From the NCBI GenBank assembly GCA_034669505.1, contig JAXDNJ010000022.1, positions 62,001-126,000 on the forward strand: a stretch of DNA of 64,000 nucleotides, written 5' to 3'. Below the pieces are notes generated by a model. The model saw only the letters and a program-made list of their open reading frames with translations, did no database searches and was not told the DNA's origin. Positions within the stretch are counted from its first letter, which is position 1, and each line of letters begins with the position of its first letter. The DNA is from JAFASC01 sp034669505. GTDB taxonomy: Bacteria > Pseudomonadota > Alphaproteobacteria > Rhizobiales > Beijerinckiaceae. Shown here piece by piece: positions 33,875-42,398 of the stretch. The position numbers and the translations under genes were made by a program.

Positions 33875-35251
33875 ATGCCCGATTGGCGCGTCCTGATCAT
33901 CGCTCTGGCCGCCATCTTCTTCCTGATGCCGCCGGCCCCGGCGCCGCCCGAACAGGAAGGCTTCGCGGCGCTGGTCAAGCGCGTGTTGCCGAGCGTCGTC
34001 AACATCTCGATCAAGGGAAAAGGCCAGGCCTCGAATACCGGCGAGACCGGCGAAAGCGTCTCCTACGCACCTCACATCGTCGACATCGTCGGTTCCGGCT
34101 CGATCGTCGATTCAACCGGTATTATCGTTACCAATCGGCACGTCATCGAGAATGCGTACGAGATCATCGTCACGCTTCAGGATGGCACGACCGCCAATGC
34201 GCGCCTCCTCGGCAAGGGATTGAGCTTCGATCTCGCGGTGCTGAAGATCGACGTCGGCCGCTCGCTTCCGGCGATCATGGTCGGTAACAGCGACGACGTT
34301 CATGTCGGTGATCGCGTGCTTGCGATCGGCAATCCGCTCGGCCTTCAGGGCACGGTGACTTCGGGCATCGTGAGTGCCCTGCATCGCGACCTGAACGGCC
34401 CTTATGATGAATTCATCCAGACCGATGCCGCGATCAACCACGGCAATTCCGGCGGCCCCCTGTTCAACACGAAGGGCGAGGTCATCGGCATCAACAATCA
34501 GATCTTTTCGGATTCTCCTACCAGCGGCTCGATAGGGCTAGGCTTCGCAATCCCCTCGAACGATGTGCAATTCCTGCTGCAGCAGATCCGCCGCTATGGA
34601 CGGCCGCATATAGGCTGGCTTGGATTGCGGGTTCAAGCAGTCACGCCCGAAATCGGCGATACGCTCGGCGTTCCCAAACGCAAGGGCGCTATCGTCGCCG
34701 AAGTGATGTCCGGGAGTCCCGCCGCCGCAGTGGGCATTCAGGTCGGCGATGTCGTGCAGGGTTTCGCGCATGAAGCGGTCAGCGATTATCGCGAGTTCAA
34801 TCGCGCCGTCATGATGTCCGTCGGCAAGACGATGAAAGTCCGCATCTGGCGCAAGGGCCAGACGCAGGTTGTTTCGATGCTGGTCAGGGAATGGCCGCAG
34901 GAGGTCTGGGAATCATACAAGAGCGGCACGTTCAACCAGTCGCTGTTCACCAAGCTTTCCGATTATGGGTTCGAAATTGCGGATCTGAACGATGACCTGA
35001 AGGGGAAGTTTAAGCTCGCATCGGAAACGGCTGGTCCGGTCATCACAAGTGTCGTGGAGGACACGGCTGCGAGCGGAGCCAAGCTTAAGCCGGGCGACGT
35101 GATCCTGACGGTTCAAATGGAAGAGGTGCACTCGCGTGCCGATTTCGAGACCAGGCTGATCCGTTTGTGCGGCGACGGGCAGCGCAACGCGCTTCTCTTT
35201 ATCAAGGGCGCGACCGGGACGCGCTGGGTCACGTTGCCGTTGCGACTTTAA
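33875..35251 (+). CDS. HtrA/DegP-type serine protease with two PDZ domains
   Basis: A 458-residue trypsin-like protease of the HtrA family. A hydrophobic N-terminal segment (residues 6-20) serves as signal or membrane anchor. Catalytic residues are visible: His in VTNRHVI, Asp in SFDLAVLKI and Ser in HGNSGGPLF. Two PDZ domains follow: about residues 255-345 (GWLGLRVQAVTPEIG, GSPAAAVGIQVGDVV) and 350-458 (GAKLKPGDVILTV). It probably degrades or refolds damaged periplasmic proteins. It lies 64 bases after the repeat protein, separated by a hairpin. Confidence 0.88.
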   Translation: MPDWRVLIIALAAIFFLMPPAPAPPEQEGFAALVKRVLPSVVNISIKGKGQASNTGETGESVSYAPHIVDIVGSGSIVDSTGIIVTNRHVIENAYEIIVTLQDGTTANARLLGKGLSFDLAVLKIDVGRSLPAIMVGNSDDVHVGDRVLAIGNPLGLQGTVTSGIVSALHRDLNGPYDEFIQTDAAINHGNSGGPLFNTKGEVIGINNQIFSDSPTSGSIGLGFAIPSNDVQFLLQQIRRYGRPHIGWLGLRVQAVTPEIGDTLGVPKRKGAIVAEVMSGSPAAAVGIQVGDVVQGFAHEAVSDYREFNRAVMMSVGKTMKVRIWRKGQTQVVSMLVREWPQEVWESYKSGTFNQSLFTKLSDYGFEIADLNDDLKGKFKLASETAGPVITSVVEDTAASGAKLKPGDVILTVQMEEVHSRADFETRLIRLCGDGQRNALLFIKGATGTRWVTLPLRL

Positions 35252-35356
35252 AGCAAAAATATTAGAAACTGGTTTGAGACGCTTTGTACTTGTGGAGTTT
35301 TAGACCGGCATTCTGGACGTGAACAATTTCATTAGCTGCGATAATGGGAGCCTTCT

Positions 35357-36154
35357 ATGTTACATGCACCAGTCCAGCCGGAGCGGAATATCAGGGGGAT
35401 GCAAGCCAGCGATTTCACTCCCGTCGAACCGGACGCTGCCGCGTCCGCCAATCTGCGGCGCGACGCGAGCCGGGCGGTCGAGACTTTGGGGAAAATCGAG
35501 CTCTTCCGTTCGCTCACGCCCGAGCAAATCAAGACCTTGGATTCGCGCTGCATTTGGCGGCGCGCCAAGGCACGCGAATGGATCCTCGATTACCAGGAGG
35601 AAAGTACGGAAGTCTTCTTCCTCACCTCCGGCATCGTGCGCGTGCTGATCCAGACGGAGGAAGGCCGCGAAACGATCCTGCGCGACATCCAGGCAGGCTC
35701 CTCCTTCGGCGAGCTTGCAGCGATCGACAGCCACAAGCGATCCGCCAGCATTCTGGCGCTCACCGACGCGACGATCGCGCGGATGACCTCCTCGACTTAC
35801 GTCGAGACGGTTACAAGTCACCCCGAAGTCGCCAAGCAAGCTCTGATCATGATGACGCGCCACATCCGATCGCTCACCGATCGGGTGCGTGAGTTCACTA
35901 CGCTTGGCATTCACGACCGGCTCACCCGGGAACTCGTGCGCATGTCGCGACCGGACCGCACGGGGGAGAAGCGCGCGATCATCACGCCGCCGCCAACGCA
36001 CGCGCATTTGGCCGGCCTGATCGGCACCCGCCGTGAAACGGTGACCAAGGAATTGCGAGCAATGGTCAAGGCAGGGCTGCTCGAGACCCGGCGCGGCGCG
36101 ATCGTCCTCATCGATGTGCAGAAGCTGGTGCAGAACCTTGAGGCCGGAAGGTAA
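35357..36154 (+). CDS. Crp/Fnr family regulator (fourth in the region)
   Basis: A 265-residue regulator with an N-terminal extension of about 45 residues, then a cNMP-binding beta-roll (FFLTSGIVRVLIQTEEGRET) whose cassette GSSFGELAAIDSHKRSASILA keeps the FGE and Arg-Ser-Ala features of nucleotide binders, and a Crp winged helix (HLAGLIGTRRETVTKELRAM). GGGAG precedes the ATG at 35357; a second in-frame Met 42 bases later is possible. It follows the protease gene by 105 bases without an obvious terminator. Confidence 0.84.
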   Translation: MLHAPVQPERNIRGMQASDFTPVEPDAAASANLRRDASRAVETLGKIELFRSLTPEQIKTLDSRCIWRRAKAREWILDYQEESTEVFFLTSGIVRVLIQTEEGRETILRDIQAGSSFGELAAIDSHKRSASILALTDATIARMTSSTYVETVTSHPEVAKQALIMMTRHIRSLTDRVREFTTLGIHDRLTRELVRMSRPDRTGEKRAIITPPPTHAHLAGLIGTRRETVTKELRAMVKAGLLETRRGAIVLIDVQKLVQNLEAGR

Positions 36155-36247
36155 AGGCTCGCCAGCCCGTGTGAAAACCCACCACTCCCCGTTTTGGGCT
36201 GCTCTATACCCTGTTCAGTGCAGTCATACCGTATCGGGAGCAAGACA

Positions 36248-36442
36248 ATGTTACTGATCGTTCCGGCCACTTTCGGGACCTCGCCCCTCGCTTCCGTCCC
36301 GCAGCACAATTTTCTTTCGGGTGAGCCGGCCTTGCCTGCGGGCGCGCAAGACGCATCAAGGCTGGCTTCCACGATCGCGAAGCTTCTGCTGGCAACGGCG
36401 TTTCTAGTCGGCCTCGTCAGCACGATCGCCGCCAGCACCTGA
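36248..36442 (+). CDS. Small predicted single-span membrane protein
   Basis: A 64-residue product starting at an ATG with GGGAG upstream. The N-terminal half is uncharged and Pro/Ser/Ala-rich, and the C-terminal half has one hydrophobic helix (IAKLLLATAFLVGLVSTIA). No family is recognised. A hairpin lies 35 bases after the stop. The size, ribosome site and hairpin favour a real gene, but the evidence is modest. Confidence 0.4.
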   Translation: MLLIVPATFGTSPLASVPQHNFLSGEPALPAGAQDASRLASTIAKLLLATAFLVGLVSTIAAST

Positions 36443-36476
36443 TCGCACCGGCTCTCCAGTCGAGCCTTAAGCCGCG

Positions 36477-36497
36477 GGGCGCCCACTGGGCGCCCTT
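36477..36497 (+). terminator. GC-rich hairpin, possible terminator
   Basis: GGGCGCCC is repeated around ACT, giving an eight-base stem followed by TT. It lies after the small membrane protein gene and before the TPP enzyme genes. The T-tract is very short, so termination would be weak. Confidence 0.4.
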
Positions 36498-36551
36498 GAC
36501 GCATCTTCGCATGGTCGCCGATTGTCACCGGAAACGGGTCCGGAGAGGTGC

Positions 36552-37112
36552 ATGGCGGCGACAGCGAAACTATCGGAGAGCCGCGGCGCGGATTGGGCGA
36601 ACGCTGTCTTCGACATCCTCAGCGACCTCGATGTTCGCCAAGTTGCGATTGTCCCGGATGCCGGCCACTCCAGGCTGATTCGCCTCTGTGAGGACGATCC
36701 GAGAAAGACGGTCGTGACCCTTACGACGGAAGAAGAAGGCGTCGCCTTGCTCGCCGGCGCTTGGCTCGGCGGGCAAAAAGGCGTGCTTCTCCTCCAGAGC
36801 AGCGGCGTCGGAAATTGCATCAACATGCTGTCGCTGATGCAAACCTGTCAGCTGCCGCTTCTGATGCTGGTAACGATGCGTGGTGAATGGGGCGAGTTCA
36901 ATCCGTGGCAGGTGCCGATGGGGCAAGGCACGCAGCCCGCGCTCGAGGCGATGGGCGTGATCGTGCGCCGCGCGGATGAGCCGCATCTCGTCGCGCCGGC
37001 GGTGCTCGGCGCCGCCAACCTGGCCTTCAACACCTCCCGCCCGGTCGCCGTCCTCATCGGCCAGAGCGTGCTTGGTGCCAAAAACTTCAAAGAGCTGGCG
37101 AAGCCGCGATGA
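36552..37112 (+). CDS. TPP-dependent decarboxylase, PYR-domain subunit (sulfopyruvate/phosphonopyruvate decarboxylase alpha-like)
   Basis: A 186-residue single-domain protein equal to the PYR (alpha) domain of thiamine-diphosphate enzymes. TTEEEGVALLAGAWLGG contains the Glu that activates the cofactor, and GVLLLQSSGVGNCINML is the usual following strand. Such split alpha/beta enzymes include sulfopyruvate decarboxylase (ComDE) and similar 2-oxo-acid decarboxylases. The substrate here is unknown. The ATG at 36552 has GAGAGG upstream. The stop overlaps the beta-subunit start by four bases, so equimolar synthesis is expected. Confidence 0.8.
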   Translation: MAATAKLSESRGADWANAVFDILSDLDVRQVAIVPDAGHSRLIRLCEDDPRKTVVTLTTEEEGVALLAGAWLGGQKGVLLLQSSGVGNCINMLSLMQTCQLPLLMLVTMRGEWGEFNPWQVPMGQGTQPALEAMGVIVRRADEPHLVAPAVLGAANLAFNTSRPVAVLIGQSVLGAKNFKELAKPR

Positions 37113-37708
37113 TCTCCAAAAACGGGCTCCTGCACCGGCGCACGGTTGTCGCCGAGCTTCTCCGCGACCGCGGCGATCTCCTTGTCATCGCCGGCCTCGG
37201 CGCCCCGAATTGGGATGTGACCGCGGCCGGCGATCATCCGAACAATTTCCCCTTATGGGGTGCGATGGGGAGCGCCGCGATGATTGGCCTCGGCCTGGCG
37301 CTCGCACAGCCGAAGCGCCGCGTGCTGGTCATCACCGGCGACGGCGAGATGCTGATGGCTCTTGGCGCGCTCGCCACGATCGCGGTGCAGAAGCCGGGCA
37401 ATCTTACAATCTGCGTGGTCGACAACGAGCGCTTCGGCGAGACCGGCATGCAGAAAACCCACACCGCGCACGGCGTCGATCTCGCCGGCATCGCGAGCGC
37501 GGCGGGCTTTCCGGTGAGCCTGCTGGTGCGCAAGCCGGAGGAGGTGAAGCAGCTGCGCGACCTCGCGCATTCCGGCGTGGGGCCGATCTTCGCGCAGGTG
37601 AAGATCGACCCGGAGGCCCTGCCCTTCGTGCTGCCGCCGGCCGAAGGCGGCATTCTGAAGAACCGCTTCCGCGCCTCGGTGCTCGGCGAGGACGCGCTCT
37701 ACAACTAA
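37109..37708 (+). CDS. TPP-dependent decarboxylase, PP-domain subunit (beta-like)
   Basis: A 199-residue protein equal to the PP (beta) domain of thiamine-diphosphate enzymes. The cofactor-binding motif GDG followed by 26 residues and Asn is present (GDGEMLMALGALATIAVQKP...VVDN). With the alpha subunit it should form an active site at the alpha/beta interface and decarboxylate a 2-oxo acid. It converges with the hydroxyacid dehydrogenase gene, whose end overlaps by four bases. Confidence 0.82.
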   Translation: MISKNGLLHRRTVVAELLRDRGDLLVIAGLGAPNWDVTAAGDHPNNFPLWGAMGSAAMIGLGLALAQPKRRVLVITGDGEMLMALGALATIAVQKPGNLTICVVDNERFGETGMQKTHTAHGVDLAGIASAAGFPVSLLVRKPEEVKQLRDLAHSGVGPIFAQVKIDPEALPFVLPPAEGGILKNRFRASVLGEDALYN

Positions 37709-38706
37709 GCGCGCGCCTTCAGCCGCTTGAGTACATCGGGATTGGCGACGTTCGCCGGCTCGATCTCTCCGCCGGTCAGCACCGCAATGATGTTCTCGGC
37801 CGTCGTCGCGCCGGTACGTTGCATCGCGCCGGTGCTGAGCCCGGCGATGTGCGGCGTCAGAATCAAATTCGGCGCCGCGAGCAGCGGATTGTCGCTCGAC
37901 GGCGGCTCTTCGCTCAGCGTGTCGAGCGCCGCGCCGGCGATGTGCCCGCTCGTCAGCGCCTGCGCTAGCGCCGCCTCATCGACCAGCGCACCGCGCCCAG
38001 TGTTGATCAGAAGCGCGCCGGGCCGCATCGCGGCAATAGCCTCTCGACTGATCAAACCGCGCGTCGTCGCCTCGAGCGGGCAATGAAGGCTGACGTAATC
38101 TGCTTCGCGCAGCAGGGCCTCGAGGCTTTCCGTCGCTTCCGCCAGATCGGGCGTCACCTTCGCCGGCGTACGCGTGAAGACGATCACGCGCATGCCGAAG
38201 CTACGCGCAAGTTCGGCCACCCGGCGCCCAATGCGACCAAATCCGACAAGACCGAGCGTGCGCCCGCTGAGTTCGGACGAATTGTAATCGTCGCGATGCC
38301 AGTTTCCGCCCCTGGTGCGGCGATCGAGCCGGATAATGTCGCGGCCGAGCGCCAGCATGAAGCCGATCGTGATCTCGGCCACCGCGGGAGCATTTCCGTG
38401 ACCCGCCGTCATGATCGGGATACCGTGCTCCGTCGCCGCTGCGAGATCGACCGAGTCCACGCCCGCACCGGGCTTGGCAATCACGCGCAGATGCGGCGCC
38501 GCTGCGTCCAGTACGGCGCGGGTGATCGGCGGATTGCCGCGCATGACGATCGCCTGCGTCGGCTTTGCCAGCGCCTCGATGAGACGAGCCTCGGTCACCT
38601 TGCCGGCCATCGTGTCGATCGAGGCGCCGATCCGCCCGAGCATGTCGCCCGCGTTCGGGATCAGCTCGTTGGAGGTGACGAGAACGCGAAATCGGGCATC
38701 ATTCAC
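37705..38706 (-). CDS. D-isomer-specific 2-hydroxyacid dehydrogenase
   Basis: A 333-residue NAD(P)-dependent dehydrogenase. Visible are the nucleotide motif GLVGFGRIGRRVAEL, the catalytic Arg in NTGRGALVDEAAL, the Glu that pairs with the His, and the catalytic His in LILTPHIAGLS. It interconverts a 2-hydroxy acid and a 2-oxo acid, which could supply the adjacent TPP decarboxylase (inference). GTG start. It points toward the decarboxylase genes and away from the class II aldolase gene. Confidence 0.86.
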   Translation of the reverse strand: MNDARFRVLVTSNELIPNAGDMLGRIGASIDTMAGKVTEARLIEALAKPTQAIVMRGNPPITRAVLDAAAPHLRVIAKPGAGVDSVDLAAATEHGIPIMTAGHGNAPAVAEITIGFMLALGRDIIRLDRRTRGGNWHRDDYNSSELSGRTLGLVGFGRIGRRVAELARSFGMRVIVFTRTPAKVTPDLAEATESLEALLREADYVSLHCPLEATTRGLISREAIAAMRPGALLINTGRGALVDEAALAQALTSGHIAGAALDTLSEEPPSSDNPLLAAPNLILTPHIAGLSTGAMQRTGATTAENIIAVLTGGEIEPANVANPDVLKRLKARA

Positions 38707-38835
38707 GCCGGTCTTCCCTTAGTTGGGCCACGCGGATGATGCTCTAGCCGAGCTTTGCCGTGTTCGCCAGTTGCTTGCGCAGATGCGGCACTTGGCCGAA
38801 ACTGCGTGAAACCGGGTCAAGACAGGGCGGAACGC

Positions 38836-39630
38836 ATGCTGCACGAACGAAACATCCAGGCCGAGATTCCCTCGATGCAGGGAAAGGTGACGCCGGAGGA
38901 ATGGCAGGCGCGCGTCGACCTCGCCGCCTGCTACAGGCTGGTCGCGCTCTACGAGATGTCGGACATGGTCGCAAACCACATATCGATGCGCGTGCCCGGC
39001 GAAGACAGCGCGTTCCTGATCAATGCCTACGGCATGCTTTACGAGGAAATCACCGCATCGAGCCTGATCAAGATCGATCACGACGGCAACATTCTGGCGC
39101 AGCCCGAATTCGGCGATCTCGGCTACAGCATCAACCGTGCCGGCTTCGTCATCCACAGCGCGGTGCACGAAGCAAAGCCCGACATCGCCTGCGTCATCCA
39201 CACGCACACTTGGGCCGGCATGGCCATCGCGTCGCTCGAAGTCGGGCTGTTGCCGCTGACGCAGACGGCGATGCGCTTCGCCAAGATCGCTTACCATGAT
39301 TATCACGGCGTCGTGCTCGACCTCACCGAGAAGGAAGAGCTCGTCAAAAACCTCGGCGACAACAACGCGATGATCCTGCGCAACCACGGACTGCTGACCG
39401 TCGGCCGCACGATCGCCGAAGCCTTTAATGCGATGCACCGGCTGGAAATGTCATGCAAATCGCAGCTCGCCGCGATGGCCAGCGGTGTCAGGCTGAATAC
39501 CGTGCCCGAGGATATCGTCGAGAAGACTTACATGAATTATCAGCCGCAGGTGCGCCGCCCCTTTGGCGTGATGGAATGGCCGGCCTTGTTGCGCAAGTTG
39601 GATAAGATCGATCCGAGCTATAGGAATTAG
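38836..39630 (+). CDS. Class II aldolase/adducin family protein
   Basis: A 264-residue protein with the zinc ligands of class II aldolases: VIHTHTWAG (two His) and a third His in AMILRNHGLLTVGRT. The N-terminal ACYRLVALYEMSDMVANHIS and LINAYGMLYEEITAS match the family. Members cleave sugar phosphates such as fuculose-1-phosphate, or decarboxylate and lyse hydroxy acids; some are structural. The substrate is unknown. The ATG at 38836 was chosen because residues upstream show no similarity to the family. It is divergent from the dehydrogenase gene. Confidence 0.85.
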   Translation: MLHERNIQAEIPSMQGKVTPEEWQARVDLAACYRLVALYEMSDMVANHISMRVPGEDSAFLINAYGMLYEEITASSLIKIDHDGNILAQPEFGDLGYSINRAGFVIHSAVHEAKPDIACVIHTHTWAGMAIASLEVGLLPLTQTAMRFAKIAYHDYHGVVLDLTEKEELVKNLGDNNAMILRNHGLLTVGRTIAEAFNAMHRLEMSCKSQLAAMASGVRLNTVPEDIVEKTYMNYQPQVRRPFGVMEWPALLRKLDKIDPSYRN

Positions 39631-39641
39631 GGTTTCCGCCA

Positions 39642-39686
39642 CCTCACTCTGAGGAGCGCCGCGGGGCGCGCCTCGTCAGGATGAGG
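39642..39686. repeat. REP-like palindromic intergenic element
   Basis: CCTCACTCTGAGGAGCGCC, a GC-rich centre, then CGTCAGGATGAGG forms an imperfect palindrome starting CCTCA and ending TGAGG. The same sequence pattern (CCTCA-CCTGAGGAGC ... CTCGAAGGATGAGG) is a familiar dispersed intergenic repeat in Hyphomicrobiales genomes. This copy is slightly degenerate and sits between the aldolase and GST genes. Confidence 0.6.
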
Positions 39687-39702
39687 AGGGAGGGGCCCAT
39701 CG

Positions 39703-40347
39703 ATGCGCTTCACGCTGTACGGCAGCCCGCACTCTCTCCCGACCTACAAGGTGGCGCTGATGCTGCGTTTATCGGGCGAACCGTTCTCGTTCCGCTACGT
39801 GAGCTTTCAGAAGGCGATGCACAAGGCACCCGAGTTCCGGGCGCTTTCGCGCTGGGGGCAAGTGCCGGTTCTGCTCGACCGCGAGCGCGTTCATGTCCAA
39901 TCGTCGGCCATCATCGAGCATCTGGCCGAAGCGCTTGGGCAATTCCGGGGGCCGGATCCGGCGGCCCGACAGGCGGTGCGGGAATGGCTCTATTGGGGTG
40001 TAGACGCACTGTTTCCACCGATCTGGAATTGCTATGGCGTTCGGCTCGGCCAACGAAAGCTGCTGCCGATTAGCGTCGAGCCTGCCATCGCCGCTTATCA
40101 TCGCCGACGCGCCGAGACGGCGCTAGCGGTATTGGATTCCCACCTTGCTCATCGCGGCTATCTCTGTGCTTCCGAGCCGACCATCGCGGATATATCCTGC
40201 TACGCAGACGTCGCCTTTGCGGAGATTTGCGAGTTTGACGTCAAGCGCTGGCCGAATGTTGTAAGCTGGGCCGAAAAGATGAAGGCATTGCCCGGCTTCA
40301 AGGCACCATTCGACTTGCTTCAGATGCAAGACGCCGAGCTGTCCTAG
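39703..40347 (+). CDS. Glutathione S-transferase family protein
   Basis: A 214-residue protein with a GST N-terminal thioredoxin-like domain (MRFTLYGSPHSLPTYKVALM, then GQVPVLLDRERVHVQSSAIIEHL, with the cis-Pro and glutathione-binding Ser) and an all-helical C-terminal domain. It may conjugate glutathione to an electrophile or serve as an isomerase. AGGAGGGAGG precedes the ATG. It is convergent with the Dpp-type transporter operon and may belong with the upstream aldolase. Confidence 0.82.
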   Translation: MRFTLYGSPHSLPTYKVALMLRLSGEPFSFRYVSFQKAMHKAPEFRALSRWGQVPVLLDRERVHVQSSAIIEHLAEALGQFRGPDPAARQAVREWLYWGVDALFPPIWNCYGVRLGQRKLLPISVEPAIAAYHRRRAETALAVLDSHLAHRGYLCASEPTIADISCYADVAFAEICEFDVKRWPNVVSWAEKMKALPGFKAPFDLLQMQDAELS

Positions 40348-40356
40348 ACCGATGCT

Positions 40357-41355
40357 CTAGTTACTCGCGGCGTCCGCCGCCACCACCCCATACAAATGGC
40401 ACGCCGCCTCGTGCCCCGGCGCGACTTCGCGGAACGCCGGCACGACCGTCCTGCACGGCTCGAATGCGTGCGGGCAGCGCGTGTGGAAGGGACAGCCCGG
40501 CGGTGGATTCATCGGGCTCGGCACGTCGCCTTGCAAGATGCGCTTCTGCCGTTTGACCCTGGGATTCGGCAAAGGGACGGCTGAGAGCAGCGCCTGCGTG
40601 TACGGATGCAGCGGATTGGCGAAGACTTTGCGTTTCGCGGCCAGTTCGACGATCTTGCCGAGGTACATGACGGCGACGCGATGGCTGATATGCTCGACGA
40701 CCGCGAGATCGTGCGCGACAAACAGATAGGAGAGCCCGCGCTCCTGCTGCAGGTCCATCAACAGGTTAATCACCTGCGCTTGGATGGAAACATCGAGGGC
40801 GGAAACCGGCTCGTCGGCGATAATCAGTTTCGGGCTCAATGCAAGCGCACGCGCGATGCTGATACGCTGGCGTTGTCCGCCTGAGAATTGATGCGGATAG
40901 AGCTGCATTTGCGCCGGCCGCAATCCGACCTGCTCGAACAATTCTGCGACGCGCGTCTGCTTCTCTTTTCCGTGGCTGAGGCCATGCACTTTCAGGGGCT
41001 CGGCGACGATATCGGCGGCTTTCATGCGCGGGTTGAGCGAGGAGAATGGATCTTGAAAGATCATCTGCAATTCGCGCCGGTAGGGCTGCATCTCACGCCG
41101 AGAGAGACGCGTGACATCCTGGCCTTCGAGGCGGATCGTGCCGCTGGTCGGTTCGATCAGGCGCATCGCCGTGCGTGCCAACGTCGACTTCCCGCAGCCG
41201 CTCTCGCCGACAAGGCTCAATGTCTCGCCTTGCGCGACTTTGAAGCTGACGCCATCGACGGCGAAAACAGTTCCGGCGCTGCGCCGAAGCAAGCCGCGGC
41301 GCACCGGAAAATGCTTCTTCAATGCAGTGACTTCCAGGACCGGCGGCGCGCTCAT
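40357..41355 (-). CDS. Peptide/nickel-type ABC transporter ATPase (DppF type)
   Basis: A 332-residue ABC ATPase of the oligopeptide family. Motifs are Walker A GESGCGKST, the OppF/DppF segment MIFQDPFSSLNPRM, signature FSGGQRQRISIARAL, Walker B LIIADEPVSALD, and the C-terminal oligopeptide/dipeptide extension with cysteines (GCPFHTRCPHAFEPCR). The ATG at 41355 overlaps the dppD-type stop by four bases. It is the last gene of the five-gene importer. Confidence 0.88.
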   Translation of the reverse strand: MSAPPVLEVTALKKHFPVRRGLLRRSAGTVFAVDGVSFKVAQGETLSLVGESGCGKSTLARTAMRLIEPTSGTIRLEGQDVTRLSRREMQPYRRELQMIFQDPFSSLNPRMKAADIVAEPLKVHGLSHGKEKQTRVAELFEQVGLRPAQMQLYPHQFSGGQRQRISIARALALSPKLIIADEPVSALDVSIQAQVINLLMDLQQERGLSYLFVAHDLAVVEHISHRVAVMYLGKIVELAAKRKVFANPLHPYTQALLSAVPLPNPRVKRQKRILQGDVPSPMNPPPGCPFHTRCPHAFEPCRTVVPAFREVAPGHEAACHLYGVVAADAASN

Positions 41356-42398
41356 GCGGCGGCCCCACGCACCCGGTCCGAATGCCAGCACGCCGCGAAG
41401 TGGCCCGGCCCTTTCTCCTCATAAGGAGGAAACTGCCCGCGGCAGATGTCCGTCGCAAAAGCGCAGCGCGGCGCGAACGTGCAGCCCACGGGCAAATCGA
41501 CGAGCGACGGCACGGAGCCGGGAATCTCCTGCAGCCGTGCCCGACTGTCGGCCGCTCCCGCGAGCGACAGCCGCGGCACGGAGCCCATAAGCCCAAGCGT
41601 GTAGGGATGCATCGGCGCTTCGAAGAGCGAGTCGACACGCGCCTCTTCGACCTTCCTGCCGGCATACATGACGACGACTCGATGCGCCGTCTCCGCGACG
41701 ACGCCGAGATCGTGCGTGATCAGTACGATTGACGTGCCAAGCTTCTCCTGCATCGCGAGCATGAGATCGAGGATTTGCGCCTGGATCGTCACGTCGAGTG
41801 CGGTCGTCGGCTCATCCGCAATCAGCACTTTCGGATTGCAGGAAAGCGCCATGGCAATCATCGCCCGCTGCCGCATGCCGCCGGATAGCTGGTGCGGATA
41901 TTCACGCGCGCGCTGCGCCGGCTCAGGTATTTTGACAAGCCGCAACATGTCCACTGCTTTTTCCGCCGCGGCGGATTTCGAGATGTCCTCATGCAGGCGC
42001 ACCGCCTCGCCGATCTGGCGCCCGATCGTCATGACGGGATTGAGCGAGGTCATCGGCTCCTGGAAGATCATAGATATGTCATTGCCGCGCACGCGGCGCA
42101 TCTCGCGTTCGCTAAGCTGCATGAGGTCGCGATTGCCCAGCATGACGCGTCCCCCGGCGATGCGGCCGGGTGGTTCGGGGACGAGACGCATGACGGATAG
42201 CGCGGTCATGCTCTTGCCGCAGCCGGATTCGCCGACGATCGCGAGCACTTCGCGGGATTTGACGTTGAACGAAACGCCGTCGACGGCTCTGATCAGACCG
42301 CGTCCGGTGAAAAACACAGTGCGCAGATCGGCGACGGCAAGAACCGGCGCAGTGTCCGCTTTTATTCCCTGCAGCTCGCTCACCTCCGCCAAGCCCAT
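41352..42398 (-). CDS. Peptide/nickel-type ABC transporter ATPase (DppD type)
   Basis: A 348-residue ABC ATPase: Walker A GESGCGKSM, MIFQEPMTSLNPVM, signature LSGGMRQRAMIAMAL, Walker B VLIADEPTTALD and a cysteine-containing C-terminal domain (GCTFAPRCAFATDICRG). The Walker A motif ends Lys-Ser-Met, common in this subfamily. The start overlaps the stop of the DppC-type permease by one base (TGATG). With the DppF partner it powers uptake. Confidence 0.88.
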   Translation of the reverse strand: MGLAEVSELQGIKADTAPVLAVADLRTVFFTGRGLIRAVDGVSFNVKSREVLAIVGESGCGKSMTALSVMRLVPEPPGRIAGGRVMLGNRDLMQLSEREMRRVRGNDISMIFQEPMTSLNPVMTIGRQIGEAVRLHEDISKSAAAEKAVDMLRLVKIPEPAQRAREYPHQLSGGMRQRAMIAMALSCNPKVLIADEPTTALDVTIQAQILDLMLAMQEKLGTSIVLITHDLGVVAETAHRVVVMYAGRKVEEARVDSLFEAPMHPYTLGLMGSVPRLSLAGAADSRARLQEIPGSVPSLVDLPVGCTFAPRCAFATDICRGQFPPYEEKGPGHFAACWHSDRVRGAAA

